DNA of 57,456 nt from Nitrospinales bacterium (GCA_022450865.1 JAKUOQ010000005.1:1-57456); one strand, 5' to 3'; shown: positions 16,206 to 25,709, numbered from the stretch's first letter. Made by a program: numbers and translations. Notes: a model not told the origin generated them from the sequence alone.

Positions 16206-17201
16206 TTAAACAACACCTGCTTTGAGTATGTCGTGTAAGTGGATGATCCCTTCAATTTTATCTTCCTTTGAAACGACCAATGATGTTATGGAATGTTGTT
16301 CCATTATTTGTACGGCTTTAGCTGCCAGGGTTTCTTTTGTAATAGTCTTAGGATTTTTTGCCATCATATTTGAAGCATTCATTTGAGAGATATCTTTCCC
16401 TTTTTCCATAACACGTCTCAGGTCTCCATCGGTTACCAAACCTTTCAGCTTCCCATCTTGATCTGTTACCAGAGTGACTCCCAGACGTTTTTTGGAAATT
16501 TCTCCTATCACACTTGAGGAACTGGCATTTTCTAATACTTTTGGAATAGCATCGCCGGAGTGCATCAGATCATCCACCGTAGTTAACAACCGGCGACCCA
16601 AACTGCCACCGGGATGGTTTTGTGCAAAATCCTTTTCTTGAATGCCTCTAAGTTCCATGAAAGCAATCGCTAACGCATCTCCTAAAGCCAGGGTTGCAGT
16701 TGTGCTTGCTGTGGGAACCAGATCTTTTGGGCATGCTTCTTCTTGAATGGCAACACTTAAAACATAATCGCTACATTTGGCAAGGGTTGATTTAGGCTTT
16801 CCAGTTATCGCTACCAGCGTGCAATTTATTCTTTTAAAAGAGGGTAGGAGCCTTATAACTTCTTCTGTTTCCCCACTATTAGAAATTGCAATTACGGTGT
16901 CGTTTTTCATGATCATCCCTAAGTCGCCATGACTTGCTTCTGCTGCATGTAAAAACAAGGTTGGCAGACCGATGCTGGAAAAAGTGGAAGCGATCTTTTT
17001 GCCAATTAATCCCGATTTGCCCATGCCGGTAATGATGAGGTTTTGACATTTATCGATATGGTGGACGACATTAACAAAACCTTCGTCAATCCGGTCGACT
17101 AAATCCGTTACCGCTTGGCTTTCAATTTTCAAGGCCCTCTGAGCCGAGTCAATGATTGCTTGCGATTTATTATCCAAAGGTGAACCTTTTAGGGTATTCA
17201 T
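16206..17201 (-). CDS. kdsD: arabinose-5-phosphate isomerase (SIS and CBS domains)
   Basis: This enzyme converts ribulose-5-phosphate to arabinose-5-phosphate, the first step to Kdo in lipopolysaccharide. The SIS domain (about residues 40-180) carries ITGMGKSGLIGKKIASTFSS, the SHGDLGM motif and the SNSGETEEVI phosphosugar-binding motif. Two CBS motifs follow at about 210-330. The length, 331 residues, equals that of typical KdsD/KpsF proteins. It supports an outer membrane with LPS. It is divergent from polA. Confidence 0.95.
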   Translation of the reverse strand: MNTLKGSPLDNKSQAIIDSAQRALKIESQAVTDLVDRIDEGFVNVVHHIDKCQNLIITGMGKSGLIGKKIASTFSSIGLPTLFLHAAEASHGDLGMIMKNDTVIAISNSGETEEVIRLLPSFKRINCTLVAITGKPKSTLAKCSDYVLSVAIQEEACPKDLVPTASTTATLALGDALAIAFMELRGIQEKDFAQNHPGGSLGRRLLTTVDDLMHSGDAIPKVLENASSSSVIGEISKKRLGVTLVTDQDGKLKGLVTDGDLRRVMEKGKDISQMNASNMMAKNPKTITKETLAAKAVQIMEQHSITSLVVSKEDKIEGIIHLHDILKAGVV

Positions 17202-17339
17202 AGTTTGTTGGGAACTTATTTAAGCCTTTAATTTCAATAAGTTTATGAGGGCACACAAGTACAATCATATCACAAATTATTAGACACGGTAAAGCTACGA
17301 CTTTATACTTGTGCATTCAAAAGTTTAGTCGAGTTATAA

Positions 17340-20033
17340 ATGGACAAATCAAAATCCTTATACATTATAGACGGTTCTTCTTATATATTTCGTGCCTACT
17401 TTGGGATCAGGCAGTTTCTTTCGACATCCAAAGGGTTTCCAACAAACGCACTATACGGTTTTATCAATATGCTGCAAAAGGTTGTGAAAGATGAGAAGCC
17501 CGATTATTTATGTGTTGCATTTGACAGTAAAGAAAAAACTTTCCGGCACGATATTTATCCTGATTACAAAGCTAACCGTGACGCTCCACCCGAAGACCTT
17601 GCCAAACAATTCCCTTATTTTGAACCCCTTGTGGATGCTTTTAATATTTCCAGTATTCGCATTCCTGGTTATGAAGCCGATGACATCATTGGAACTCTTG
17701 CCTTAAAAGGCTCCAAGGCAGGTTTTCGGGTTGTTATTGTCAGTGGTGATAAAGATATGATGCAGTTGGTAGGCCCCAAAGTTCAAATGTTGGATACCAT
17801 GAAGAATAAAAGGATTGGTGTAGATGAAGTTAAAGAAAAGTTTGGAGTGCCTCCTGAAAAAGTGATTGAGGTGATGGGATTGATGGGTGATTCCAGTGAC
17901 CATATCCCCGGAGTAAAAGGGGTGGGTCCGAAAACGGCAACAGAACTTATCCAAAAGTATGGTTCGATCAAAGAACTTTATAAATGCATCGATGAGATAG
18001 AAAAGAAAAAATTAAAGGAAAAACTTGTTCAGGATAAGGAGCGCGCACTCTTGAGTCGTAAGTTGGTTACCATCGACACAGCAATGAAATTGGAATGTTC
18101 TTTGGATGATTTGAAGGTTCGACCATCCAAACATGAAGATCTAAGAAAATTATTTTCTGAGTTCGAATTTTCTTCAATGCTGGCGGGATTGGAAGGTGGA
18201 TCAGAAGAAACTTCGGAAACAACTAGACCTCTCAAAAAAAATTACGAGACTGTTTTGACAGAGACAGCATTCAATAAATGGATTAAAAAACTCAAGAAAA
18301 ATAAAATCTTTGCATTGGATTTAGAGACAACCAGTCTTCGACCTGTTCAGGCAAGAGCGGTAGGGATTTCGTTTTCATTTAATACGGGTGAGGCCTGCTA
18401 CATACCCTTGGCGCACAGCTATCTTGGCGTGCCAGATCAATTGGGAGTGGATTGGGTATTTGATAAGCTCAAGCCCATTCTAGAGGACCCTGAAATTAAA
18501 AAAGTGGGCCAGAATATAAAATACGATTTTATCGTTTTAAAAAATGAAGGAGTTCAACTTCAAGGTATCGCCTTTGATACAATGCTAGCTTCCTATTTGT
18601 TGAATCCATCCAGTCGAGCCCATAATATGGATGCTCTGGCTCTGGAATATCTGGGCCACACAACTATCAAATACAAGGATGTCGTTGGAACGGCCTCAAA
18701 AGAAATAGGTTTTGATCAGGTTCAAATAGACAGGGCAACGGAATATGCAGCAGAAGATGCCGACATAACTTGGCGTCTGTATGAAAAGCTTTCAGGTCTT
18801 CTTAAGGGGGACGATCTGAAAATTTTCGAGAAACTAGAACTGCCTCTTCTTGAAGTTCTCGGAGATATGGAATTGCAAGGGATGGCGTTAGATAAACCCC
18901 ATCTGCAAAAGCTTTCCCAAAGAATTCACCTGTTACTTACTGAACAAGAAAAAGAAATTTATGAATTGGCGGGAGAGCAATTCAATATTAACTCTCCAAA
19001 ACAACTTTCAGTGATTTTATTTGAGAAGCTGGAGTTGCCCGTCATTAAAAAAACTAAAACCGGTTACTCAACAGACGTTTCGGTGCTTGAAGAACTTTCT
19101 GCTGAACACGAACTCCCTGAAGTTATTCTTCTGTATCGCCAATTAGCTAAACTTAAATCAACTTATGTAGATGCGTTGCAGGAAGAGATATTTGGCAAAA
19201 CAGTTCGTGTTCATACTTCATTCAACCAGTCGGTTGCAGCTACAGGGCGATTGAGTAGCAGTAATCCGAATCTGCAAAATATTCCTATTCGAACGGAAAT
19301 GGGACGGGAAATTCGTAAGTCTTTTATTGCAGAGGAGAACAATAAGATTTTATCTGCTGATTATTCGCAGGTGGAGTTGAGAGTTTTGGCCCACATGTCG
19401 GAAGACGAATCGCTGATCGATGCTTTTATAAATGGAGAGGATATTCATACACGAACAGCAGTCGAAATATTTGGAACAACTGCTGAGCGTTTGGATGCGC
19501 AAGCACGTCGTATGGCCAAGGCAGTCAATTTTGGCATCGTTTATGGATTGAGCGCTTTTGGTTTGTCCAGGCAGTTAAAAATTTTCCCGAAAGAGGCAAA
19601 GAAATTTATCGATAAATACTTTGAGCTCTATAAAAATGTAAAAATTTATATGGAACGGACTGTTGAAGACGCCAGAGATATTGGATATACCCTGACTTTA
19701 ATGAATAGGAAACGATATTTGCCGGACCTCAATAGCAAGAACAGACAGGCACGGGAAGCAGCTGAGAGAATAGCCATTAATTCTCCCGTTCAGGGCAGTG
19801 CCGCAGACCTGATTAAACTTGCAATGATTAATCTGGACAGGGAAATTGCTCAAAAAAAATTAAACTCTAGGATGATTCTTCAAGTCCATGACGAATTGGT
19901 GTTTGAATGTCCCTCTGAGGAAGAGGAGGAAATGCGTGCCCTCGTCAAAAAAGAAATGGAAGAAGTTATGCCTCTTAAAGTTCCCCTAGTAGTCGATATT
20001 GGTTGGGGAGATAACTGGAATGATGCCCATTGA
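17340..20033 (+). CDS. polA: DNA polymerase I
   Basis: Pol I fills gaps and removes RNA primers. All three domains are present in 897 residues: the 5'-3' nuclease (to about 290, with GYEADDIIGT and a helix-hairpin-helix GVKGVGPKTA), the 3'-5' exonuclease (about 310-500), and the polymerase domain. The exonuclease acidic residues are kept (LDLETTSL, QNIKYDF, YAAEDADITW), so proofreading is probably active. Polymerase motifs A (LSADYSQVELRVLAHMS), B (RRMAKAVNFGIVYGLS) and C (QVHDELVFE) are intact. The ATG at 17340 is the natural start because MDKSKSLYIIDGSSYIFRA gives the first active-site strand. Confidence 0.98.
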   Translation: MDKSKSLYIIDGSSYIFRAYFGIRQFLSTSKGFPTNALYGFINMLQKVVKDEKPDYLCVAFDSKEKTFRHDIYPDYKANRDAPPEDLAKQFPYFEPLVDAFNISSIRIPGYEADDIIGTLALKGSKAGFRVVIVSGDKDMMQLVGPKVQMLDTMKNKRIGVDEVKEKFGVPPEKVIEVMGLMGDSSDHIPGVKGVGPKTATELIQKYGSIKELYKCIDEIEKKKLKEKLVQDKERALLSRKLVTIDTAMKLECSLDDLKVRPSKHEDLRKLFSEFEFSSMLAGLEGGSEETSETTRPLKKNYETVLTETAFNKWIKKLKKNKIFALDLETTSLRPVQARAVGISFSFNTGEACYIPLAHSYLGVPDQLGVDWVFDKLKPILEDPEIKKVGQNIKYDFIVLKNEGVQLQGIAFDTMLASYLLNPSSRAHNMDALALEYLGHTTIKYKDVVGTASKEIGFDQVQIDRATEYAAEDADITWRLYEKLSGLLKGDDLKIFEKLELPLLEVLGDMELQGMALDKPHLQKLSQRIHLLLTEQEKEIYELAGEQFNINSPKQLSVILFEKLELPVIKKTKTGYSTDVSVLEELSAEHELPEVILLYRQLAKLKSTYVDALQEEIFGKTVRVHTSFNQSVAATGRLSSSNPNLQNIPIRTEMGREIRKSFIAEENNKILSADYSQVELRVLAHMSEDESLIDAFINGEDIHTRTAVEIFGTTAERLDAQARRMAKAVNFGIVYGLSAFGLSRQLKIFPKEAKKFIDKYFELYKNVKIYMERTVEDARDIGYTLTLMNRKRYLPDLNSKNRQAREAAERIAINSPVQGSAADLIKLAMINLDREIAQKKLNSRMILQVHDELVFECPSEEEEEMRALVKKEMEEVMPLKVPLVVDIGWGDNWNDAH

Positions 20034-20342
20034 TGACTATACTGTAGGGGTGAAAACAGGTTGAGGTTTGGACGTGAAGGTGTTAAGTAGTGATAACTTT
20101 TTTAGATAAAGAAAGGCTGTCGGAGTCTAGATAAAAAATTTATGTTAAACTAGTTGAAACTGATGAAAGGCCGATGTTTTTAGGGTCACTATTCGCTGGC
20201 TATTGTAATTTCCCGCAAAAGGGGTTTTAGGTTAAATCGGATGCTTTTATTCAGTTTAAATGCTACTTTTTGGATGTTTCATGCATCTATATGAGCATTA
20301 AGGCATTGTATAATTATAGATAAAATAATCAGGAGATTTTCA
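20034..20342. other. intergenic region with a TATAAT upstream of the Fe-S scaffold gene
   Basis: About 310 bases without a convincing gene on either strand. A perfect TATAAT at 20309-20314 lies about 30 bases before the TTG start of the downstream gene and probably is its -10 element, but no good -35 is visible. AGGAG at 20331-20335 is the ribosome-binding site. No terminator for polA is apparent. Confidence 0.45.
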
Positions 20343-21158
20343 TTGAATTTTATTAAACGTTTTTTTTCAGGTATGAAACAGGAGGACTCCGTTTCTGAAC
20401 CTGTTGAAGTTGTGAAACCTGTTGCGGAACAGAAAATGAAGAGTACAACCTCCTCAACTGTTACAACGGAGCCGGATGCTGCTGAAGAAAGATTTTCTGA
20501 TGAGCCTCCCGTCCCCAGGGTTGTATTGCATGCACCTGTAGTAAGTGAAAGTATTTTTCCTGCTGAATCAGAAGATATTTTAATAAAAGCCCAGCCTTCT
20601 CAAACAGGTGATCAATGTATGTTTACTGTGAACCAAGTTTTGATGAAAGGCGCCTCTTGGTATTTTGATAACTTTGAAAGTGCTGCAGAATCTTCTCTAG
20701 CCGAATCTCTTTTCTCCCTAGATGATGTCGAAACTGTATTGGTTTGCGAATCAACAGTGACGGTCACACGTAAAGATAAAACTCTTATTGATTGGACAGC
20801 ACTGGCAAAAGAAGTCGGTGCTGCTATTCGTGGTGCAATAGAAGAGGGCAGTTACCTCATTGCTGAAAAAATAATTTCTTCTATTCCTTCAGAAGATGTG
20901 ATCCGAGAGGGGATACAAAAAGTAATTGATGAAGAGGTGAATCCAGGTGTGGCGGGGCACGGGGGACAAATTAATCTCTTAGCTGTAAAGGGAAATACCG
21001 TGACGATTCAGATGGGTGGTGGGTGTCAGGGTTGCAGTGCTGCCGACCTTACACTGAAGCAGGGAATTCATACATCGTTTAGAAAAGCAGTGCCGCAAGT
21101 GGGAGCAATATTTGACGAAACCGATCATACTGCCGGATTGAACCCTTATTTTTCATGA
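20343..21158 (+). CDS. Nfu/NifU-type Fe-S cluster scaffold protein
   Basis: Such proteins carry Fe-S clusters to target enzymes. The 271-residue chain has a low-complexity N-terminus rich in Glu, Val and Pro (residues 12-80), then an Nfu N-terminal domain (about 92-165, CMFTVNQVLMKGASWYFDN through LDDVETVLV), a linker and a C-terminal NifU domain (about 180-260) with the cluster-binding MGGGCQGCSAADLTLKQG. The start is TTG, supported by AGGAG eight bases upstream. A small gene follows seven bases after its stop. The cell needs such carriers for complex I and the APS reductase encoded in the same window. Confidence 0.9.
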   Translation: MNFIKRFFSGMKQEDSVSEPVEVVKPVAEQKMKSTTSSTVTTEPDAAEERFSDEPPVPRVVLHAPVVSESIFPAESEDILIKAQPSQTGDQCMFTVNQVLMKGASWYFDNFESAAESSLAESLFSLDDVETVLVCESTVTVTRKDKTLIDWTALAKEVGAAIRGAIEEGSYLIAEKIISSIPSEDVIREGIQKVIDEEVNPGVAGHGGQINLLAVKGNTVTIQMGGGCQGCSAADLTLKQGIHTSFRKAVPQVGAIFDETDHTAGLNPYFS

Positions 21159-21165
21159 GGTTAAT

Positions 21166-21510
21166 ATGCCCAGAGTGCTAACATTTAAAGTAAATATTGA
21201 AACCGGGAAACAAGGCCCGAATGAAACGGTAAATTTCTGTTTTAATGGTCATAAGATGCCCTTTGAAAATGTAACCGGTTCCAATGAGTCTGATGCAATT
21301 TTTGAAGGAAGCTTCGATGTGAACAGTTTCGCCCACAGTTTAACTCTGGTTGGACCAGAAAAAGGTAAATGGGATGTAGAAAAGGTCACCGTGGATTACG
21401 AGTGTGAAGGAGAGAAACCCTATGTGGTCAAATGGGGCGCAGTAACTCTTGACGAAACTACAGAAATGAACCTCTGGCAAGATCCTCCCGCGCCTATGTT
21501 TGATGTTTAA
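21166..21510 (+). CDS. conserved-looking hypothetical protein next to the Nfu gene
   Basis: I do not recognise this 114-residue protein. It is soluble, acidic and predicted mostly beta-strand, with two Cys (residues about 25 and 84) and no signal peptide. It is only seven bases downstream of the Fe-S scaffold gene, which suggests co-expression and possibly a role with it. Codon use is like its neighbours. Confidence 0.7.
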   Translation: MPRVLTFKVNIETGKQGPNETVNFCFNGHKMPFENVTGSNESDAIFEGSFDVNSFAHSLTLVGPEKGKWDVEKVTVDYECEGEKPYVVKWGAVTLDETTEMNLWQDPPAPMFDV

Positions 21511-21739
21511 AACCTTAAAAAATTTTAACGCAAAGTAATTTCTTGGTGAGCAAGTTTTGCGTGCAAGTCGCCGAGAAGGGTGCTGAAAAGAGGGTGATCT
21601 CGTTTTTCAGAGGATAAAAAGCCCCGTAATTTGAAAAAATTTTGAAAAAACTAGTTATTTTTTATATTATGTTTTCGAGTATGTATTTAGCTAATATTGC
21701 AAATCTAAACCATTTTTGGGTTTTTACTGGCTAGAAGTT

Positions 21740-22060
21740 ATGAGTGTAGAGACATTACCATATTCTCCAGAGGTTGTTGAAGAATCTGAAGGGAAAACGA
21801 AACGTGCTTATCTGCCCATGTATAGAATTATCATGTGGGATGATAATGTTACAACGATGGAGTTCGTTATCCGTATTCTTATTACTTTAATGGGCAAAGA
21901 ATACTCAGCAGCAGAAAAGCTAATGTACGAAATTCACCTCCAAGGTTCCGCCACTGTTGCGACCATGCCACTTGAACAGGCTGAATTCAAGGTTGAGCAG
22001 GTTCACTGCGCCGCTGCAATGGAAGAATTTCCATTTACATGTACTATTGAGCAGGCCTGA
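21740..22060 (+). CDS. clpS: ClpS, adaptor of the ClpAP protease
   Basis: ClpS binds N-degron substrates and hands them to ClpA. The core carries YRIIMWDDNVTTMEFVIRIL with the substrate-pocket Asp and the TMEFV helix, then LMYEIHLQGSATVATMPLEQ and AEFKVEQV. The length, 106 residues, is normal. An in-frame TTG at 21716 would add eight residues, but ATG 21740 is preferred. clpA is not adjacent. An upstream AT-rich stretch with TATATTATG at about 21661-21670 may hold the promoter. Confidence 0.92.
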   Translation: MSVETLPYSPEVVEESEGKTKRAYLPMYRIIMWDDNVTTMEFVIRILITLMGKEYSAAEKLMYEIHLQGSATVATMPLEQAEFKVEQVHCAAAMEEFPFTCTIEQA

Positions 22061-22139
22061 CTAAACACCTGCAGCAAAAAGATCTATTCCCACGGAATTA
22101 ATAAGGCTGTTCTTCCTTTAATTAAAGTCACCTAATTTT

Positions 22140-22192
22140 CACCCTTACTAGAGTTTTTATACCTGCATTCAGAAGGGTGTAGTATCTTTTTT
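22140..22192 (+). terminator. weak terminator-like inverted repeat after clpS
   Basis: CACCCTT (22140-22146) and AAGGGTG (22173-22179) form a 7-bp stem with a 26-base loop, followed by a T-rich stretch ending at 22192. The loop is long and the T run lies seven bases away, so this is only a possible terminator of clpS. Confidence 0.25.
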
Positions 22193-22337
22193 CTGGCATA
22201 GCTTTGCCTTGGATGGGTTTCTCTGAACTTCTCGTCGGCCTGCAACTGTTTCCATAACGATTGCAAAGTATCCGTTTAACTGTATTATTAACGGTGTTGA
22301 CAAAATTCCGAAAATTTTTGTTTTAAGGGTAACTTGG

Positions 22338-23570
22338 ATGAAAAGTAATGGCCTTCTCTATTTGATGATAACGGGTATTCTTCTGGGGATTTTTTGCGGT
22401 TGGTTTTTTGGGGAAACCATGCTGGCTGTGGGATGGCTGGGGGATATGTTTTTGGATTCTCTAAAAATGTTGGTGGTTCCGTTGATTATTTCTTCAATGA
22501 TAGTAGGGATTTCCGGTTTGGGTGATATTCGGAAAGTAGGGAAAACCGGATTTATTACGCTGATATATTTTATGTCTACCACTGGTATTGCCGTTGGTAT
22601 TGGGTTGGTGATGGTCAATATTTTAAAACCCGGCATGTCAGTAGAAATGATTGCTGAAAAAATTCCAAAGAATGTTTCCGAAAAAGAAGCCATAGGTATT
22701 ACAGATATATTGCAGAGTTTTGTTTCGCCTAATTTAATTCATTCCATGGCTCACATGGAGATCCTTCCTCTCATTGTTTTTTCCCTAGTATTTGGGGCTG
22801 TGTTGACTACATTGGGAGAACCAGGCAAACAAGCAATAGGGTTCTTTGATACGGTCAATACGGCCATCATGAAAATAGTGCATTTGCTTATGTATTTTGC
22901 GCCGATTGGAGTATTTGCGTTGATAGCTTCCAAACTGGGGGCTGCTGGGGGAGGAGACTTGTTTCTTGTGGAATTAGCAAAAATTGGGAAGTACGCCTGG
23001 ACTGTTATCCTGGCTCTTTTATTACATGGAATTTTGGTTTTGCCTGCTATTTTGTATTTTGTAACAAGGAGAAACCCCCTTATTTATTTGAAAAATTTAA
23101 CAGCAGCATTGACTACGGCTTTTTCGACAGCTAGTAGTTCTGCAACTCTACCGATTACCATTGAATGCGCAGAAGAAAATAATCAAGTCAGTCGCAAGGC
23201 TTCTTTGTTTGTTTTACCTTTGGGCGCAACAGTAAATATGAATGGTACTGCTCTTTACGAAGCGGTTGCGGTTATGTTTATTGCACAAATGATGGGCATT
23301 GAAATGGGGTTTGCTGAACAAATGATAGTCTTGATTACAGCGACTTTGGCGGGAATTGGTGCGGCTGGGATTCCTGAAGCAGGATTGGTGACCATGGTAA
23401 TGGTTTTGCAGGCGGTTGGGTTACCATTAGAAGGGATCGGGATGTTGCTCTCTATCGATTGGTTTTTAGATCGCTGCAGAACGACCCTCAATGTATGGGG
23501 AGATTCTGTTGGTGCGGCAGTGGTGGACACACTTGAAGAAAAATGGGTTGAGAAAGGAGGCGACGCATGA
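22338..23570 (+). CDS. sodium:dicarboxylate symporter (DAACS family)
   Basis: This family imports glutamate, aspartate or C4-dicarboxylates with Na+ or H+. The 410 residues have about eight helices plus re-entrant loops. The signatures are the serine-rich AFSTASSSATLPITIECAEE (hairpin 1), PLGATVNMNGTALYEAVAVM (helix 7) and AGIPEAGLVTMVMVL (hairpin 2), with the conserved substrate-site residues in DWFLDRCRTTLNVWGDSVGA. Length is close to GltPh-type transporters. The last bases overlap the next gene by four (ATGA), implying translational coupling. Confidence 0.93.
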   Translation: MKSNGLLYLMITGILLGIFCGWFFGETMLAVGWLGDMFLDSLKMLVVPLIISSMIVGISGLGDIRKVGKTGFITLIYFMSTTGIAVGIGLVMVNILKPGMSVEMIAEKIPKNVSEKEAIGITDILQSFVSPNLIHSMAHMEILPLIVFSLVFGAVLTTLGEPGKQAIGFFDTVNTAIMKIVHLLMYFAPIGVFALIASKLGAAGGGDLFLVELAKIGKYAWTVILALLLHGILVLPAILYFVTRRNPLIYLKNLTAALTTAFSTASSSATLPITIECAEENNQVSRKASLFVLPLGATVNMNGTALYEAVAVMFIAQMMGIEMGFAEQMIVLITATLAGIGAAGIPEAGLVTMVMVLQAVGLPLEGIGMLLSIDWFLDRCRTTLNVWGDSVGAAVVDTLEEKWVEKGGDA

Positions 23571-23920
23571 TCACTTTAGCGTTGGTTGGTTTTATCGTTG
23601 GGATCCTGTCCTCCATAAGTGGGTTGGGTGGGGGATTTATGGTCGTACCTTTGCTTATCTATCTGGGGCGTGAAGCAAAGCTGGCAGTAGGAACTTCATT
23701 CGTGTTTATTTTAGTGGTGGCAATTTCATCTATTATTAGCCACTATCGCCTTGGAAACATCGATATTAAGACAGGCTTGACTCTCGGGTTAGGCGGAATC
23801 ATCGGCGCACAAATTGGTCCACAAATTTTGCAGCATGTTTCAGAACAGAATTTTAAAAGAATATTTGCTGTGTTGTTGGCGATAACAGCGGTATGGATTT
23901 TCGTAGATTCTAAAAGCTAA
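23567..23920 (+). CDS. half-size TauE/SafE-family membrane protein
   Basis: TauE/SafE proteins are thought to export sulfite or organosulfonates. This 117-residue chain carries one repeat of the family: SISGLGGGFMVVPLLIYLG and KLAVGTSFVFILVVAISSII, then GLGGIIGAQIGPQIL and the final helix. The usual protein has two such halves (about 250 residues), so this form would need to dimerise or is a shortened version. It overlaps the symporter gene by four bases. The frame is intact and the ending looks natural, not a frameshift. Confidence 0.8.
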   Translation: MITLALVGFIVGILSSISGLGGGFMVVPLLIYLGREAKLAVGTSFVFILVVAISSIISHYRLGNIDIKTGLTLGLGGIIGAQIGPQILQHVSEQNFKRIFAVLLAITAVWIFVDSKS

Positions 23921-23923
23921 TAT

Positions 23924-24352
23924 TTATCCTTCGCTCTTGTTGGGAGTGCCGCGAACTAATCGCACTGCAAACGGACCTTCCCCAAACTTGTTTATCCAAC
24001 TGGAACGCCCTTTTACAAGGCTGAACATCATGGCCCTGTCTCCGTTGATAGTGTCTGTCCAGGTACAATCGGCTCCTTTTGGCTCAAACTCAGCTGGAAT
24101 ATGTATTTCGTTATTTCCAAAATCCCGCTGACTGAAACTTTTATCAAAAATAGTTTTTACATCTTCCAGCTTTGGAATCCTCCAGTCGCTAAAACCCCCA
24201 AAACTAGCGGCGTTTTGTTCTTCTGCGAACTTCATAGCTTTTTCCAGATGCAGCCACTTCCCCATAACTTGGCGGGAGTCTTTTTTGAACCATGTGAGCC
24301 CAGTTTGATTGTCTAAGATAGTGTCATTGCCATTGTCCGTAAATCGAGACAT
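23924..24352 (-). CDS. DUF1566 domain protein
   Basis: Motifs ILDNQTGLTWFKKD, FSDWRIPKLEDVKTIFD, CTWTDTI and AVRLVRG define the DUF1566 (Lcl C-terminal-like) domain, a small module found in secreted or envelope proteins. No signal peptide is present if translation starts at ATG 24352, which is preceded by GAGG. An upstream TTG at 24370 would add six residues. It converges on the TauE/SafE gene with three bases between stops. Function unknown. Confidence 0.8.
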   Translation of the reverse strand: MSRFTDNGNDTILDNQTGLTWFKKDSRQVMGKWLHLEKAMKFAEEQNAASFGGFSDWRIPKLEDVKTIFDKSFSQRDFGNNEIHIPAEFEPKGADCTWTDTINGDRAMMFSLVKGRSSWINKFGEGPFAVRLVRGTPNKSEG

Positions 24353-24453
24353 GATGAACCTCAATATCAATAATTAAATTATATTAAGATTATAGCAGGT
24401 TTTTTTTCTTGAAAAGGATAAGAGTTTTTTGAGGGATCTTTGAAATGAGGTAT

Positions 24454-24491
24454 AAAAAAAGCCGATAGAACATTTCGTTCTATCGGCTTTT
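24454..24491 (-). terminator. intrinsic terminator, 11-bp stem
   Basis: GCCGATAGAAC and GTTCTATCGGC pair perfectly around five bases, with seven A (minus-strand T) at 24454-24460 and four T on the other side, so it could act in both directions. It sits 36 bases after the secreted-protein gene at 24527. The same 11-bp stem recurs at 25718-25743. Confidence 0.9.
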
Positions 24492-24526
24492 GACCTGTTT
24501 TAAAAACTACAGGTAATAGTTGCTGC

Positions 24527-25006
24527 TTACTTTAGATTTTGATTCATCGTTGCATGATTTATTTCACAATCCGCTTGAGAAACCAGATTTTCCTTCATGT
24601 AAGGATTTCCAAAAGGATCGATACGTGGTGCGTTCATTTGCTTTCGATATGCATCATCGGAATTGTCTCCACGACAGTCACCAACCACCAATCCTACTAC
24701 GATTCCTGCATCTTCTGGAGTTTTCCATTGTTTCCAAGATTGCTCTGTCTGAGAAGAACCGAACTGATAATCTACATTTACCCCAGTGGCTGAGGAACGA
24801 GAACTTGCAGCTCTGGATCTCAAGTTTGCTGCATTGGTTAAAGCTCGATCATGAGCACCCATCTGCATCATGGTTTGGCCAACGCCCATAACCTGAGCAT
24901 TGTTGTCCTGAGCATAAGCGCCCGGAATGGTGCTGTCTGCTGAAGCAATTGAGCTTAGAGCCAATGCCAAAGCACTTACTGCTACAAATGTGAATACTTT
25001 CTTCAT
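24527..25006 (-). CDS. secreted protein A of a paralogous pair
   Basis: A classic signal peptide (MKKVFTFVAVSALALALSS, cleavage after ASA) exports this 159-residue protein. I do not know the family. Conserved with the gene at 25792 are MGVGQTMMQMGA, DYQFGSSQ.EQSWK, a VGDC.G.NSDDAYR.QMN segment and RIDPFG.PYMKENLVS. Two Cys residues (VGDC and QADC) are in matching places and may form a disulfide. The ribosome-binding site GGGGAGG is shared with the paralog. The product is probably a periplasmic or surface protein, present in two diverged copies. Confidence 0.8.
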   Translation of the reverse strand: MKKVFTFVAVSALALALSSIASADSTIPGAYAQDNNAQVMGVGQTMMQMGAHDRALTNAANLRSRAASSRSSATGVNVDYQFGSSQTEQSWKQWKTPEDAGIVVGLVVGDCRGDNSDDAYRKQMNAPRIDPFGNPYMKENLVSQADCEINHATMNQNLK

Positions 25007-25236
25007 TACTTTCCTCCCCTTGAAGGATGAATAGGATGTTAACTTCGCAATCCTAACGATTTATTCAAATTTGGGGTATAGGCTAAAATCTTTTTTTTTA
25101 TGTTGAATATTCCTATAGCTTATAGGTCGATATTTTTATATTGAAGGTTTTTAAGCACATTTAAAAAAATCGACTTAAATTTTTAAATTAAACTCTTAGT
25201 AAAAAGGTAGGAGTAATTCTTATTTTTTTGGAGGCA

Positions 25237-25677
25237 TTATTTTGGCGAGGAAAATACCATTCCCTGGAAACTGTAGTTCAGATATGAAGGGAATTTAATC
25301 GAAAAAAAGCCTGAAGAATAGGGCGGGTTGAAAGCTTGGGCAATCACTTTTTTGAAGTCATGGGGGCTTTCCTCGCAATTCCTGAAGAAACACCAGCGAA
25401 AGTGAATAGCCCGCCTTTTATTTCTTTTTAAAATATAACCAAATATATCTCGACCATTAAAGAAAAACTGCAAGATAAATTCTTCGTGATTGACTTGAAA
25501 TGTTTCTCTTGCTGGCAGCTTGGATGTTTCCATGGGATTGGGAACCGGAATGCTCAATTCCGGGTATTTCTTTAACGAAACCCGGTCTAGGGCAAACGAG
25601 TTATTGGAGGTCGCCAAAATAATGGGGAAAATAAATATGGCTAGCCAGGTTGGGTTGAGTGAAAAGAGTTTTGCCAT
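25237..25677 (-). CDS. putative secreted protein, unknown family
   Basis: ATG 25677 opens a 146-residue frame with a likely signal peptide (MAKLFSLNPTWLAIFIFPII, cleavage after SFA around residue 29). The mature part is rich in Phe, Lys, Arg and Pro with two Cys (RWCFFRNC). The open frame extends further upstream to 25755, but that would run across the terminator at 25710-25743, so the internal ATG is chosen. No clear ribosome-binding site is seen. The gene lies between the paralogous pair; whether it is related to them is unclear. Confidence 0.5.
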   Translation of the reverse strand: MAKLFSLNPTWLAIFIFPIILATSNNSFALDRVSLKKYPELSIPVPNPMETSKLPARETFQVNHEEFILQFFFNGRDIFGYILKRNKRRAIHFRWCFFRNCEESPHDFKKVIAQAFNPPYSSGFFSIKFPSYLNYSFQGMVFSSPK

Positions 25678-25709
25678 GCAGTTGTCTGTATTTTGGTTGT
25701 TCTTTCCAC

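Noticed and set aside
20074-20109. Eleven-residue ORF with GAGG upstream after polA
   Set aside because: No terminator or conserved context; AT-rich intergenic sequence readily yields such short frames.
22140-22192. Small RNA after clpS
   Set aside because: Only a long-loop inverted repeat and a distant T run are present, so it is listed only as a weak terminator-like feature.
23567-23920. Frameshifted TauE/SafE pseudogene
   Set aside because: No second-half sequence is found in other frames downstream; the region after the stop belongs to the convergent DUF1566 gene.
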